Source: Pontibacillus marinus BH030004 = DSM 16465 (GTDB lineage: Bacteria > Bacillota > Bacilli > Bacillales > BH030062). Taken from it: 64,000 nucleotides of DNA. Position 1 is the first letter of the stretch; each line of letters begins with the position of its first letter. Below, piece by piece: positions 36,534 to 45,615 of this stretch. The stretch covers positions 204,314 through 268,313 of the forward strand of contig NZ_AULJ01000001.1 of assembly GCF_000425225.1 (NCBI RefSeq). Reading direction: 5' to 3'. The notes under the pieces are model-generated. The model saw nothing but the letters and a program-made list of their open reading frames with translations, was not told the DNA's origin and made no database searches. Position numbers and translations under genes: made by a program.

Positions 36534-37307
36534 TTGAGTAATGTAGAAATGGAAACAAAAAAGCCGAACCATGAGTATAGGGCATACAAAGCTTGGAATG
36601 TCATGATTGAGTATGCTCATCAAGGTATGACTGTTACATATAAAGCACTGGCGGATGCGATTGGTGTTCATCATCGTGCTTGCCGTTATTTTTTAGATCC
36701 TATACAAGATTATTGCTTGGCTCAAAAGCTACCTCCTTTAACAAGCATCGTGGTTAATCAAGAAGGTAAAGTAGGCCAAGGGTTTATTGCGTGGGATACG
36801 GATAATCTGGAAGAGGGGCAGAATCTAGTTTTTCATTATAATTGGAGCAATTACCCTAATCCTTTCATTTATGCAGAACCAGATATAACCCAAGAAGCTT
36901 TGTATAAAGAATTATTCGATGTTGAAAAGGCGAAGGATGTATATGAAAGAGTGAAGGTTAGAGGTGTAGCTCAAAGCATTTTTCGACAAGCATTATTAGA
37001 AGTGTATGATGGTAAGTGCGCTTTTTGTAATTTTAAGGTAGAAGAAGCTTTAGAAGCAGCTCATATTATTCCTTGGCATTATGCTCAAGATGAAGAAAAG
37101 CTAGATATTCGTAACGGAATTTTGTTATGTAGCAATCATCATAAGCTGTTTGATCATGATATTTTTAAGGTGAATGAGGATTATACGATTGGTGTAGCCC
37201 GATATAAGTCGAAGCTTTCTGGGAGGAAAATTCGATTGCCTGAAAAAACATGGCTTTGGCCTCAGAAAGAATATATAGAAAAACGAGCTTCTTTAACAGA
37301 AACGTAG
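36534..37307 (+). CDS. HNH endonuclease with N-terminal winged-helix domain
   Basis: 257 residues. The N-terminal part (YEYAHQGMTVTYKALADAIG-like segment at about 20-50) resembles the MGMT-type winged helix linked to HNH nucleases. The C-terminal HNH domain is complete: CAFCNFKVEEALEAAHIIPW and GILLCSNHHKLFDHD, with two Cys and paired His for zinc and metal. It would make nicks or breaks in DNA, as in type IV or modified-base-dependent enzymes. The TTG start at 36534 follows AGGGTGA by 5 bases; ATG at 36549 is a less likely alternative. It is the last gene of the second defence block. Confidence 0.88.
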   Translation: MSNVEMETKKPNHEYRAYKAWNVMIEYAHQGMTVTYKALADAIGVHHRACRYFLDPIQDYCLAQKLPPLTSIVVNQEGKVGQGFIAWDTDNLEEGQNLVFHYNWSNYPNPFIYAEPDITQEALYKELFDVEKAKDVYERVKVRGVAQSIFRQALLEVYDGKCAFCNFKVEEALEAAHIIPWHYAQDEEKLDIRNGILLCSNHHKLFDHDIFKVNEDYTIGVARYKSKLSGRKIRLPEKTWLWPQKEYIEKRASLTET

Positions 37308-37424
37308 GTGTTCAGCGGGATGAGGGTTTATTAAAAAATGAGTGCCTGATGATATACCGATAAAGGAGAAATTTCGTAAATAGATTGTTATGATGAAAGG
37401 CCATAAAAATAAATTAGAATAGTT

Positions 37425-37458
37425 AAGGCAGGTGAAAACATTTTTCACCTGCCTTTTA
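37425..37458 (+). terminator. intrinsic terminator after the HNH gene
   Basis: AGGCAGGTGAAAA pairs with TTTTCACCTGCCT and is followed by TTTTAT. It closes the second defence block. Confidence 0.88.
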
Positions 37459-37587
37459 TATGATTATTCTACGGAAAAATTGAAAACAATTGGATCTGTT
37501 AATGTCTGGATATTCTTGGGGTGTAGCTGGTTAGATATGTGAATGCTATGCAAATATGGGGAGGGTACTCATGTTTGTTTATAATTT

Positions 37588-37610
37588 CACAAACGCTGGA
37601 ACCGCCCCTG
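37588..37610. repeat. half copy of the CACAAACGC...GAACCGCCCC repeat
   Basis: CACAAACGCTGGAACCGCCC matches one arm of the inverted repeat at 41131-41184 with two differences. The partner arm is absent here. Confidence 0.65.
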
Positions 37611-37716
37611 TATTATACCCTGAGGAAAACACTCCCTCTCATGGAAATAAGATTGCATTGTACTGTAAATGGACTAGTTTTTACAATGGGGTTATGACAA
37701 AAAAAGGAGGAGAAGT

Positions 37717-39879
37717 ATGATTTCTCAAAGGATAGGATTTATTTTACTTATCACCCTATTTATTCTTTCTGGTTCAATTACACCAGTACAGGCTGAACAA
37801 GATAATAAGCCACCACAACTTGTGTCTCAAAGCGTTACACCTCAAGTGGTTGCGTTTAAAGGTGGGGGTGCACCAGGGGCTTTAACCATTAACTTGGAAA
37901 CGAATGAACCAACCCGTGGTTACATAAAGGTTATTGGAAATGGAGTTGAAACAAAATTTCACCTTTCGAATGAATTCAAAACAGATCATCATGTCAAAAA
38001 GGCACCGTGGAATTCATCTGAAAGTAAACCTCTACCTGAAGGTGAGTATTCACTAAAGTTATATCTACAAGATGAAGCATTAAATCAAATGCACGGCTAT
38101 TCTTTAGGAACGTTTCAAGTAGCAGATACGCAAACGTCTTCATCGCTTATCTACGATATTATGGCGAGTCCTCAGCCGATCTCACCAAAATATAAGCAAA
38201 CAGAACCTCTTACCACGATCAAGTTTAATGCGAGTCGTCCAGCTAAAGCTAAAGTTGTTATTAAACGAAACAAGGATGGACAGACATATTTTGAAAGTGG
38301 GTTCTTTACAGTAAAAGATGGAACAGGAGAATTTGAATGGAACGGACGAGATAACGAAGGGCGTATCGTTCCAAATGGAAAGTACACGATCACCATAAAA
38401 GCAAAAGACTTAACGTATGGTGATGCTCCAGTTGAATCATATAGCAGGGATAACTTCAGTGTTTTGGCTGTTGAAAATGGAGATCATGACATTCCGCAAG
38501 ATCGTTTAAAAGAAATTTTAACAGAACATCCTCTAGAGCAAAGCACAATTAATCGAAATGATGATCAAAAGAATGAGATTTCGGGTACATTTACCCTTCA
38601 TGAGGATGTGAACGTTACCGCTTGGATTGAAAACGGTGCAAATGTTCATATAAAAAGGCTAGGAACATTCTCAGGGAAAGGGAAGCACTCATTCGCATGG
38701 GATGGTACGGAATTCATGAGAGGTTCCGTCATTGATGGACCTTACTATGTTTCTTATTACATTGATGAAGGACCAGCTAGAGGGGAGCTTCATAGCGACA
38801 ATGAACTGCGAGTAGAGGGTGGCATTGACGTTACAGTTCCCAAAGATGCTCAAGTGGTAAAAATTAACACAGAAAACCCGGACTTTTCAGCATTCTACGA
38901 TCAGGACTACCATGGTGCTCGAAAAGGGGAGAGGTTCCCAATTATTGAATATGTAGAGGGGCGCCAAGCATATAAGACCCTTATATCTGAAGGGGCAGTC
39001 GGATACATTGCTCCAGAACATGTCGATCTCTTGAATGTAGACTCGATTCCTGAAAAGTGGGGAGAAGCAACTCAAAAGGTTACAGCTTATAGAGGTCCAA
39101 ACCATGGTGTTAAATATGGCACTTTTGAGAAAGGAAAGACCTTCCGGATATTACGACATGATGGTGTATATTATCGTGTTGAACTAAATACTGGTGAACA
39201 AGTTTATATTCACGAAAATGGGATGAAAGAAATAGAAAAGCCAAAAGAAACGAGCACTTACGTGGTCAAAAGCGGAGATGTTCTTTGGAAAATTGCTCAA
39301 ATGTATGATGTTACGGTGGATCAAATTGTTAAAGAAAATAACTTGGATCCAAATGATTATTTAAAAATTGGTCAAACCTTAACGATACCAACTAGTAAAA
39401 AACCGATACCATTCAATCCAGACGAAAAGAACGGTGAATACGTCGTGAAATCTGGTGATACATTATGGAAGATTGCTAGTAAATTGAATACAACGATTGA
39501 TCAGCTTATTAAGTTGAATCAATTAGATACGAATGAATATCTAATGATCGGTCAAACGCTGAAGTACCCAACCTCAAAAACTGTTCATATGGTTGAGGGT
39601 GGAGATACACTGTGGAAGATTAGTCAGAAATATGATGTGCCACTAGACAACCTTATTCAAATTAACGACTTAGACCCTAGTGAGTATTTATATTACGGTC
39701 AGAAACTCATCATTCCACAAGGTAAACCAGTGGACGGAGATTATTATACGGTTCAAAGTGGAGATACATGGTGGAAAATTGCAAAAGCCCATAAAACCAC
39801 TGTAACCATGTTATTGGAAGCAAATGATGCTACAGGTGATCAGGTCATTTATCCAGGCCAGCAAATTGTGTTGCCATAA
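37717..39879 (+). CDS. secreted protein with FlgD-type Ig domains and four LysM repeats
   Basis: A signal peptide covers residues 1-26 (cleavage after PVQA). Two FlgD-like immunoglobulin folds follow; one shows EWNGRDNEGRIVPNGKYTIT, and a second is near SFAWDGTEFMRG. Then comes a probable SH3-like part (about 400-500). Four LysM domains at about 512-557, 572-618, 626-672 and 676-720 each carry the VKSGDTLWKIA-type opening and a GQxLxIP end. LysM binds peptidoglycan, so the protein should be held at the cell wall. No hydrolase domain is visible; a role in envelope structure or adhesion is inference. It has a strong GGAGG site. A repeat-type terminator follows. Confidence 0.88.
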   Translation: MISQRIGFILLITLFILSGSITPVQAEQDNKPPQLVSQSVTPQVVAFKGGGAPGALTINLETNEPTRGYIKVIGNGVETKFHLSNEFKTDHHVKKAPWNSSESKPLPEGEYSLKLYLQDEALNQMHGYSLGTFQVADTQTSSSLIYDIMASPQPISPKYKQTEPLTTIKFNASRPAKAKVVIKRNKDGQTYFESGFFTVKDGTGEFEWNGRDNEGRIVPNGKYTITIKAKDLTYGDAPVESYSRDNFSVLAVENGDHDIPQDRLKEILTEHPLEQSTINRNDDQKNEISGTFTLHEDVNVTAWIENGANVHIKRLGTFSGKGKHSFAWDGTEFMRGSVIDGPYYVSYYIDEGPARGELHSDNELRVEGGIDVTVPKDAQVVKINTENPDFSAFYDQDYHGARKGERFPIIEYVEGRQAYKTLISEGAVGYIAPEHVDLLNVDSIPEKWGEATQKVTAYRGPNHGVKYGTFEKGKTFRILRHDGVYYRVELNTGEQVYIHENGMKEIEKPKETSTYVVKSGDVLWKIAQMYDVTVDQIVKENNLDPNDYLKIGQTLTIPTSKKPIPFNPDEKNGEYVVKSGDTLWKIASKLNTTIDQLIKLNQLDTNEYLMIGQTLKYPTSKTVHMVEGGDTLWKISQKYDVPLDNLIQINDLDPSEYLYYGQKLIIPQGKPVDGDYYTVQSGDTWWKIAKAHKTTVTMLLEANDATGDQVIYPGQQIVLP

Positions 39880-39946
39880 GGACAATGCACTGTTTCAGCA
39901 ACTGAAAATTCGCACCTGATGACTCATACGAATCGTGCGCAAAATT

Positions 39947-39999
39947 AAAAAGTGCTTGTCCCCCAAAGCTTTAATGCAAAAGGGGACAAGCACTTTTTT
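39947..39999. terminator. palindromic repeat variant acting as terminator between convergent genes
   Basis: The arms AAAAGTGCTTGTCCCC and GGGGACAAGCACTTTTTT pair perfectly around CAAAGCTTTAATGCAAAA. The arm GTGCTTGTCCCC is a close variant of GTGCCTGACCCC and the centre again holds GCTTTAA, so this is a diverged member of the palindromic family. Confidence 0.88.
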
Positions 40000-40065
40000 C
40001 TTGTTTGATTGACTAAAAAAATCTCTTTTTCTTTGCATGTCGCGCTAATCATTTTACCTAGTATT

Positions 40066-41061
40066 CTATTTAGAATGACCAGGCAATGGAGCTTCTGAAG
40101 AAACAAATCCTTTCTCTACTAACTCCTCCCAAAATTCTTTCGGAATATCACGTTGAATCATGTCGATATCCTCTTTAATTCGGTCTGGTCTTGTTGACCC
40201 TGGGATGACTGATTTTACGGCATTATGAGATGTAGAGAATTGAAGTCCTGCAGCTTTTAATGGAACATTGTATTTCTGGCCAATTTCATTTAAGCGACTG
40301 ACTCTTTCCTTAATGTGTTGAGGAATTTTTCCATAATCAAAATGATCTCCTCCTACAAGTGCCCCAGAGTTATAAGGACTTCCTATTACAAGATCGACAT
40401 CATTCTTTTCAGCTGTTTTCATCATTCGTTGTAAAGCTCGTTCGTGTTGTAGAAGGGTGTATTGTGTAGCTGATAAGCACACGTCAGGCTTTGTTTCCTC
40501 GAGTTCCATTGCGATTTCAATCGGTTCTGTTGTATTTACGCCAAGACCCCAGGATCGGATGACGCCTTCTTCGCGTAGTTGGGTCAACACTTGAAAAGCC
40601 CCTTTTCTCGCCTCTTCAAATTTTCCAACCCATTGATCCCCATGAAAATCAGGTGAGACATCATGGACAAAAACGAAGTCTAATCGGTCCGTTTTTAGCC
40701 GTTCAAGACTTTGTTCAATAGACCTTTTCGTGGCATCTTCTGTGTAATCCGTAATCACTTTATTGTTACGAGCATACTGAAATAAACCTTCTTTATCTTC
40801 ATGTTCATCGGTTACATAACGTCCGACTTTTGTACTTAATAAGTAGTCATCACGGTTCTTGTTTGATAAAAATTCTCCCAGGCGCATTTCCGCTAAACCA
40901 GCTCCGTAAAAAGGCGCGGTGTCAAAATAGCGTACGCCTTGATCCCAAGCAGATTGAATGGTCTTCTGAGCTTCCTCCTCTGGGATTTCTCTGAACATAT
41001 TGCCCAAAGGTGCTGTCCCAAAGCCTATTTTATGTTTTAATGCATCTTCGAATGTTTTCAT
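40066..41061 (-). CDS. aldo/keto reductase
   Basis: 331 residues with the AKR barrel motifs: GFGTAPLGNMF, YFDTAPFYG (catalytic Asp and Tyr), LLSTKVGR (catalytic Lys), DFVFVHD (catalytic His) and VIPGSTRPDRIKED near the NADPH site. It resembles the D-threo-aldose 1-dehydrogenase branch (LGEFLSNK, HDVSPDFHG). It would reduce aldehydes or oxidise sugars with NADP(H); the substrate is not evident. It is a single gene bordered by hairpins on both sides, with GGAGGG before the start. Confidence 0.9.
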   Translation of the reverse strand: MKTFEDALKHKIGFGTAPLGNMFREIPEEEAQKTIQSAWDQGVRYFDTAPFYGAGLAEMRLGEFLSNKNRDDYLLSTKVGRYVTDEHEDKEGLFQYARNNKVITDYTEDATKRSIEQSLERLKTDRLDFVFVHDVSPDFHGDQWVGKFEEARKGAFQVLTQLREEGVIRSWGLGVNTTEPIEIAMELEETKPDVCLSATQYTLLQHERALQRMMKTAEKNDVDLVIGSPYNSGALVGGDHFDYGKIPQHIKERVSRLNEIGQKYNVPLKAAGLQFSTSHNAVKSVIPGSTRPDRIKEDIDMIQRDIPKEFWEELVEKGFVSSEAPLPGHSK

Positions 41062-41130
41062 TGGTTACTCCCTCCTGGATTCAAAAGATATTGATATATA
41101 TCCTTATAGTAGGGGGGATTAAACCTAACA

Positions 41131-41184
41131 AAGGGACGGTTCCTGCGTTTGTGAAGATCTAATCAAACACGCGAACCGCCCCTT
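41131..41184. repeat. inverted repeat of the GGGACGGTTC...GAACCGCCCC family
   Basis: The left arm AAGGGACGGTTCCTGCGTTT (41131-41150) and the right arm AAACACGCGAACCGCCCCTT pair with a few mismatches around a 10-base centre. It lies after the UbiA-type gene stop and before the reductase start, so it probably terminates the former. A half copy occurs at 37588. Confidence 0.75.
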
Positions 41185-41193
41185 TACTATGTA

Positions 41194-42120
41194 TTAAATA
41201 AATATACCAAGCCAAACAGCATTAACCATTGCTAGAATTAATATAATTTTTTCATAAATCGAGACTTGATGGGCATCATTCACTTGCATTTTTGCAATCA
41301 AAAATAGGACTGTAAGTAAAATCGATACTAAACCGATCATCGCCCATAAGCGGTCGAATCCTAACCATATTGCACAAAGCCCTGTTAAACCAAAATAGAG
41401 GAGTGCAGGCAGACGACTATATGCAATCCCAAACTTTTCAGTGGCCCAAACAACACTTGTTTGTTTAGTAGGAGAGGCTTGCCTGTCAGCATTGAGGTCT
41501 GGAATGTGATGAATCATAACCCACGAAATACAAAATAGAGCATTAATGACCGCATTCTGCAAAGCCCATTCAGGCATATGATCTAATGTTAGCCAGGCTC
41601 CAGCTAATCCTAAATATAAAACAGATGGGAATGTCGATAACCATTCACCTAGAAAGGGACGATAGCTTAACCTCAAAGGGGGAAGAGAATAAGAAATAGC
41701 CCCCCATAGTCCGATCGATAACAAAATCGCAAGTTTATAGTAATCAAAGATGATGAAAGCAACCACGATCATACTTAGTATAAGAATGATCCATTTTCCT
41801 AACTTCCAAAGGGTTTCTGAAGAAATAAGGCCTGTTTGTATGACACGACTACCTCCAGACAAAATTGCTGGACTATGTAGGTCTGTGCCTGACTCATGAT
41901 CAATGTAATCATTTAAAATATGTGTAAGGACTCCATGAATTAAAAAGGCACCTAAGATCAACAACAAAAAAGTAGAAATTAACGTGTCTATTGAGGTCGT
42001 GTAATACAGAAACAAAGGGAGAATAGTAGAAATAATGGTGGCTACACTTGAAGAAATGACAGCAATAGATCGAAGTAGAAGCCATCCCACTTTAAGCTTG
42101 GATAAAGCCTGGTTGTACAT
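41194..42120 (-). CDS. UbiA-family membrane prenyltransferase
   Basis: 308 residues with about nine hydrophobic helices. Two Asp-rich motifs mark the family: NDYIDHESGTD (first) and IPDLNADRQA (second), which bind prenyl diphosphate through magnesium. UbiA enzymes attach prenyl chains to quinone, haem or other acceptors. MenA is possible but the context lacks menaquinone genes, and SGGSRVIQTG recalls MenA/UbiA-like proteins of unknown acceptor. It stands alone; the start ATG follows GGAGAG. The family is secure, the acceptor unknown. Confidence 0.87.
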   Translation of the reverse strand: MYNQALSKLKVGWLLLRSIAVISSSVATIISTILPLFLYYTTSIDTLISTFLLLILGAFLIHGVLTHILNDYIDHESGTDLHSPAILSGGSRVIQTGLISSETLWKLGKWIILILSMIVVAFIIFDYYKLAILLSIGLWGAISYSLPPLRLSYRPFLGEWLSTFPSVLYLGLAGAWLTLDHMPEWALQNAVINALFCISWVMIHHIPDLNADRQASPTKQTSVVWATEKFGIAYSRLPALLYFGLTGLCAIWLGFDRLWAMIGLVSILLTVLFLIAKMQVNDAHQVSIYEKIILILAMVNAVWLGIFI

Positions 42121-42448
42121 GATTTTATACTCTCCTTTTTTCGTGAAAATACCTTATTCTTACACAATACCCATTAGAGTGGAATATTAAGCTTAAAAGT
42201 ATCATTTTACTTTTCAATAATAGTATCTGAAAAATGCTTTACCACGCTCTATGCGGTAGGGCATTTTTTAGTTATGTGATGCTGGTGGTAAAACAGTACC
42301 TTTGTGCATCGGGACCTATTCCCTCTTTTTATTGACAACGATTACATATCTATCATAATAGAATTTATTACATTATGAATAAGAGGCAGTTTACTTATAA
42401 ATAGAGTTATCTCTATAATCCACTTACAACCTAGAAAGGAGAACATAT
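42121..42448. other. divergent promoter region with leader hairpin
   Basis: It lies between the UbiA gene and the sigma-54 activator. A hairpin with arms AAAATGCTTTACC (42231-42243) and GGTAGGGCATTTT (42255-42267) ends in T residues on the plus strand. It is upstream of both genes, so it may be a leader attenuator or an old terminator. A ribosome site AGAAAGGAG precedes the activator gene. No other gene is seen. Confidence 0.55.
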
Positions 42449-44251
42449 ATGATCCAAGACTTCTTCTCTGACCAAGGTAAACTCACTAACAAAGAACACC
42501 TTTTAGAAATAGAAAAGTGGATGATGAGCAATCCGCACTATATCTACGCTGATACACCGGTTTTAGAAGCGGCTAATCAACTGGTTGATCAGGATAAGGA
42601 TTATACCATTGTGGTTACAGAAGGTATGAGTCCGATTGGGATTATCACAGCAAACAATGTTTTACAGTACATGCTACAAGGAGACAAGGATCAACCCTCA
42701 TTATTAGGGCTGGCCAATCAGGATTTTTTTATCGTGTACGATCATGATTCGATACTTGATCTGTTAGATAAGAACTATAAGTACTTTTTGGTTATGGATG
42801 CTGCTAACCAATTGGTAGGGGTTTTGACAAGGTACGAAATTTTACAAGCCGTTTCCTATTATTTAAGAGAAGTCAATCAGATGGAGCATACAGCAGAGGT
42901 GTTGAGTATTATCCTTGAGAGTGCATATGAAGGTGTGGCTGTAGTAGATGAGCAAGGCGTTATTGTAGAATTCAACAATGCGTATAGTCGGTTTATTGGG
43001 ATTGATAGAGAGAATGCAATTGGGAAGAATGTGCAGGATGTTATTGATAACACAAAACTTCATAATACTGTGAAAACCGGAATGCCAGAGAGAGGTACGA
43101 TTCAATATATACAAGGGCAAGCTATGGTGGTCCACCGTATTCCATTATGGAAAGGTAATCAGGTTGTCGGAGCTATTGGGATGCTGATTTTTGAAGGTCT
43201 AACCGAGTTATATAAGATCTATGAAAGGATGCAGCACAATTATAAAGAGGATGAGGCTTCTGCAATCTCAAGTATGGAACGAAATAGGAATAATGATCTT
43301 GTATCATTGGATCAGATTATCGGGGAAAGTGAAAGTACTACTGAATTAAAGTCCATTACGAGAAAGATTGCCAAAAAGAACGTCACTACTTTAATAACAG
43401 GTGAGAGTGGAACCGGTAAAGAAATGTTTGCCCAAAGTATTCATGTATTAAGTCCCTTTTTAAATGGGCGTTTTGTAAGTGTGAATTGTGGCGCGATCCC
43501 CGAGCAGCTTTTTGAATCAGAGTTATTCGGTTATGAAGAAGGTGCGTTTACTGGAGCTAAAAAAGGTGGTAAACCAGGGAAGTTTGAAATGGCTCAAAAT
43601 GGCACCCTCTTCTTAGATGAGATTGGGGAAATGCCTCTCAGTATGCAAACGAAGTTACTTCGAATTCTGCAGGAGAAGGAATTTGAGCGTGTGGGTGGAA
43701 CGAGAAGGTATAAAATCCATACACGCATTATTGCTGCTACCAACAAAGATTTAGAACAAATGGTGAGGGATGGGCAGTTTAGAGAAGACCTTTATTATCG
43801 AATAAATGTAATTGAGCTTCCTATTCCGCCTCTTCGTAGTAGACAGAGAGATATCCCATCTCTTATGTCCTATTATTTGGAACGTTTTTGTCATAAGCAT
43901 AACACTGTCAAAAAGTCCGTTTCTTCAGAAGCGATGAAGGCAGTTGTTCACTATCCCTGGTATGGAAACATACGTGAATTAATGAATCATATTGAACAGC
44001 TTGTTGTATTAGTTGAAGAAAATACGATAGAGCTTAACCATTTATCAAACCGAATTAAAGATTATGAGAACGTGCACATCGAGCAAGAAATCTCTCCCCT
44101 GTTTCAAGTAAAGAACGAGGAAAAAGAGCATGAGAAAGAAATCATTATATCCACGCTAGAAAAGCATGAGGGTAATAAATCTAAAACAGCTGAAGAGTTA
44201 GGGATTCATCGTACTACCTTATATCAAAAACTAAAAAAATATGGTCTTTAA
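42449..44251 (+). CDS. sigma-54-dependent transcriptional activator with CBS and PAS input domains
   Basis: 600 residues in four parts: a CBS pair (about 1-130), a PAS domain (about 137-250, GVAVVDEQGVIVEFNNAYSR), an AAA+ module and a Fis-type HTH. The AAA+ module has Walker A GESGTGKE starting at residue 318 and the sigma-54 contact loop GAFTGA at 365. The HTH (about 560-600) reads NKSKTAEELGIHRTTLYQKL. It remodels sigma-54 polymerase at -24/-12 promoters; the next three genes have exactly such a promoter 95 bases after its stop, so they are its probable targets. The input ligand may be nucleotide (CBS) or a small carboxylate (PAS); unknown. It probably is not itself sigma-54 dependent. Confidence 0.93.
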   Translation: MIQDFFSDQGKLTNKEHLLEIEKWMMSNPHYIYADTPVLEAANQLVDQDKDYTIVVTEGMSPIGIITANNVLQYMLQGDKDQPSLLGLANQDFFIVYDHDSILDLLDKNYKYFLVMDAANQLVGVLTRYEILQAVSYYLREVNQMEHTAEVLSIILESAYEGVAVVDEQGVIVEFNNAYSRFIGIDRENAIGKNVQDVIDNTKLHNTVKTGMPERGTIQYIQGQAMVVHRIPLWKGNQVVGAIGMLIFEGLTELYKIYERMQHNYKEDEASAISSMERNRNNDLVSLDQIIGESESTTELKSITRKIAKKNVTTLITGESGTGKEMFAQSIHVLSPFLNGRFVSVNCGAIPEQLFESELFGYEEGAFTGAKKGGKPGKFEMAQNGTLFLDEIGEMPLSMQTKLLRILQEKEFERVGGTRRYKIHTRIIAATNKDLEQMVRDGQFREDLYYRINVIELPIPPLRSRQRDIPSLMSYYLERFCHKHNTVKKSVSSEAMKAVVHYPWYGNIRELMNHIEQLVVLVEENTIELNHLSNRIKDYENVHIEQEISPLFQVKNEEKEHEKEIIISTLEKHEGNKSKTAEELGIHRTTLYQKLKKYGL

Positions 44252-44252
44252 C

Positions 44253-44305
44253 AATGTAGATATCCTCCTACACATGTACATGAAGTGTAGGAGGATATCT
44301 ACATT
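44253..44305. promoter_or_regulatory. perfect 21-bp inverted repeat: activator terminator and/or upstream activator site
   Basis: The arms at 44253-44273 (AATGTAGATATCCTCCTACAC) and 44285-44305 are exactly complementary, around an 11-base centre that contains the palindrome ATGTACAT. It follows the activator stop directly and ends in TTTTATTT, which suits a terminator. It also lies about 40 bases upstream of the -24 element, so it could double as a binding site for the activator. Confidence 0.7.
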
Positions 44306-44344
44306 TTATTTACTGAAAATTGCTATTTATCAGTAGTTTTAATT

Positions 44345-44360
44345 TGGCATATTTTTTGCA
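44345..44360 (+). promoter_or_regulatory. sigma-54 (-24/-12) promoter
   Basis: TGGCATATTTTTTGCA fits the consensus TGGCAY-R-N4-TTGCW at every defined position, with GG at 44346-44347 and GC at 44358-44359, 10 bases apart. It is 41 bases before the alcohol dehydrogenase start. Confidence 0.92.
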
Positions 44361-44400
44361 TATAGAAGGGTGAAGGTATAAACAGGAGGGAGAGTAACAA

Positions 44401-45606
44401 ATGGATAGAGAAGCAATATTTCGTTCTCCACAGACCATTGAGTATGGTCGAGGGGCTTTCAACCAGGTTGGAAAGGAAGCTTCCAAAAGAGGGCGAAAGG
44501 CATTAGTCATAAGTGATCATGTGATGGAAAGTCTCGGATATGTAAGTAAATGCCAAGAGCAACTGTCAGAAGAAAATATGAGCAGTGTTGTTTATCTTGG
44601 CGTAGGGACTGAACCTACAGACACTTATGTTGCTGAAGGACTTGATTTATTTCAACAAGAACAGTGCGACATCATTATTTCCTTAGGTGGTGGAAGTTGT
44701 ATTGATACAGCTAAGTCTGTAGCTGTTATTGCAACAAATGGTGGATATATCGGTGATTACATGGGGAACAAAAAGCTAGCTACTATATCTGCAGTGCCTC
44801 ATTTATCTATTCCTACAACAGCAGGTACAGGTTCTGAGGCCACAGATGTAACCGTTATCACAAACACTACAAATGACGTAAAAATGATGGTAAAACAACC
44901 TACATTTTTGCCTGAGGTAGCTGTTGTTGATCCGCTGTTAACGACGTCGGCGCCGAAACATGTAACAGCAGCGACAGGGGTTGATGCATTAAGCCATGCT
45001 ATCGAAGCTTATTTATCGAAACGGGCACATCCTATGACAGATATGATGGCCTTGTCTGCTATGGATTTAATCGTTAATAACATTATGGAAGCTTATGAAG
45101 ATAGTGAAAATATTACAGCAAAAGAGAATATGTCGTTAGGTGCATTGCAAGCTGGGTGGGCTTTTTCCAATTCTTCAGTATGTCTCGTACACGGAATGTC
45201 TAGACCTATTGGCGCTCTCTTTCATGTACCACATGGCTTTTCAAATGCGATGTTATTACCTGCTGTATTAGAATATAGCAGAGATTCTGCCATTGAACGC
45301 TTAGCGGACTTAGGTAGAATTTTTGATCCAAAAGCGAAGAACCAATCTGATGAAAAAGCTGCTGATATTGCTGTCTCTTCAGTAAGAGAACTTTGCCTGA
45401 AGTTAAATATTCCGAATTTACTAGGATGGGGCATTGATCAGAAAGAATTTGAAAACGCTGTCACCAAAATGGCGGAAGATGCTATTGAGAGTGGAAGTCC
45501 AGGTAATAATCCTAGAGTGCCGTCTCATAGCGAAATTGAGAAGCTCTATCAAGTTTGTTACGATTATGATTTTTCAAATGATAGTGAAAGAATAGTGGAG
45601 GTATAG
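44401..45606 (+). CDS. iron-containing alcohol dehydrogenase
   Basis: 401 residues, usual for group III alcohol dehydrogenases. The NAD-binding motif GGGSCIDTAK (near residue 97), the metal-binding DALSHAIEAYLS (His near 199) and HGMSRPIGALFHVPHG (His near 264 and 278) are present. It oxidises an alcohol to an aldehyde with NAD. As first gene under the sigma-54 promoter, together with a GntP-type permease and a CoA-acylating semialdehyde dehydrogenase, its likely substrate is a hydroxy-acid such as 3-hydroxypropionate, giving malonate semialdehyde; that is inference. GGAGGGAG precedes the start. Confidence 0.92.
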   Translation: MDREAIFRSPQTIEYGRGAFNQVGKEASKRGRKALVISDHVMESLGYVSKCQEQLSEENMSSVVYLGVGTEPTDTYVAEGLDLFQQEQCDIIISLGGGSCIDTAKSVAVIATNGGYIGDYMGNKKLATISAVPHLSIPTTAGTGSEATDVTVITNTTNDVKMMVKQPTFLPEVAVVDPLLTTSAPKHVTAATGVDALSHAIEAYLSKRAHPMTDMMALSAMDLIVNNIMEAYEDSENITAKENMSLGALQAGWAFSNSSVCLVHGMSRPIGALFHVPHGFSNAMLLPAVLEYSRDSAIERLADLGRIFDPKAKNQSDEKAADIAVSSVRELCLKLNIPNLLGWGIDQKEFENAVTKMAEDAIESGSPGNNPRVPSHSEIEKLYQVCYDYDFSNDSERIVEV

Positions 45607-45615
45607 GAGGATATT

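Larger units (their letters stand above)
37308..37716. other. intergenic region at the right end of the defence block
   Basis: It contains a short GAGTGCCTGAT piece of the palindromic repeat near 37340, a terminator at 37425 and a half copy of a second repeat at 37588. No gene is supported. AAAAAAGGAGGAG at the end is the ribosome site of the LysM gene. Confidence 0.6.
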
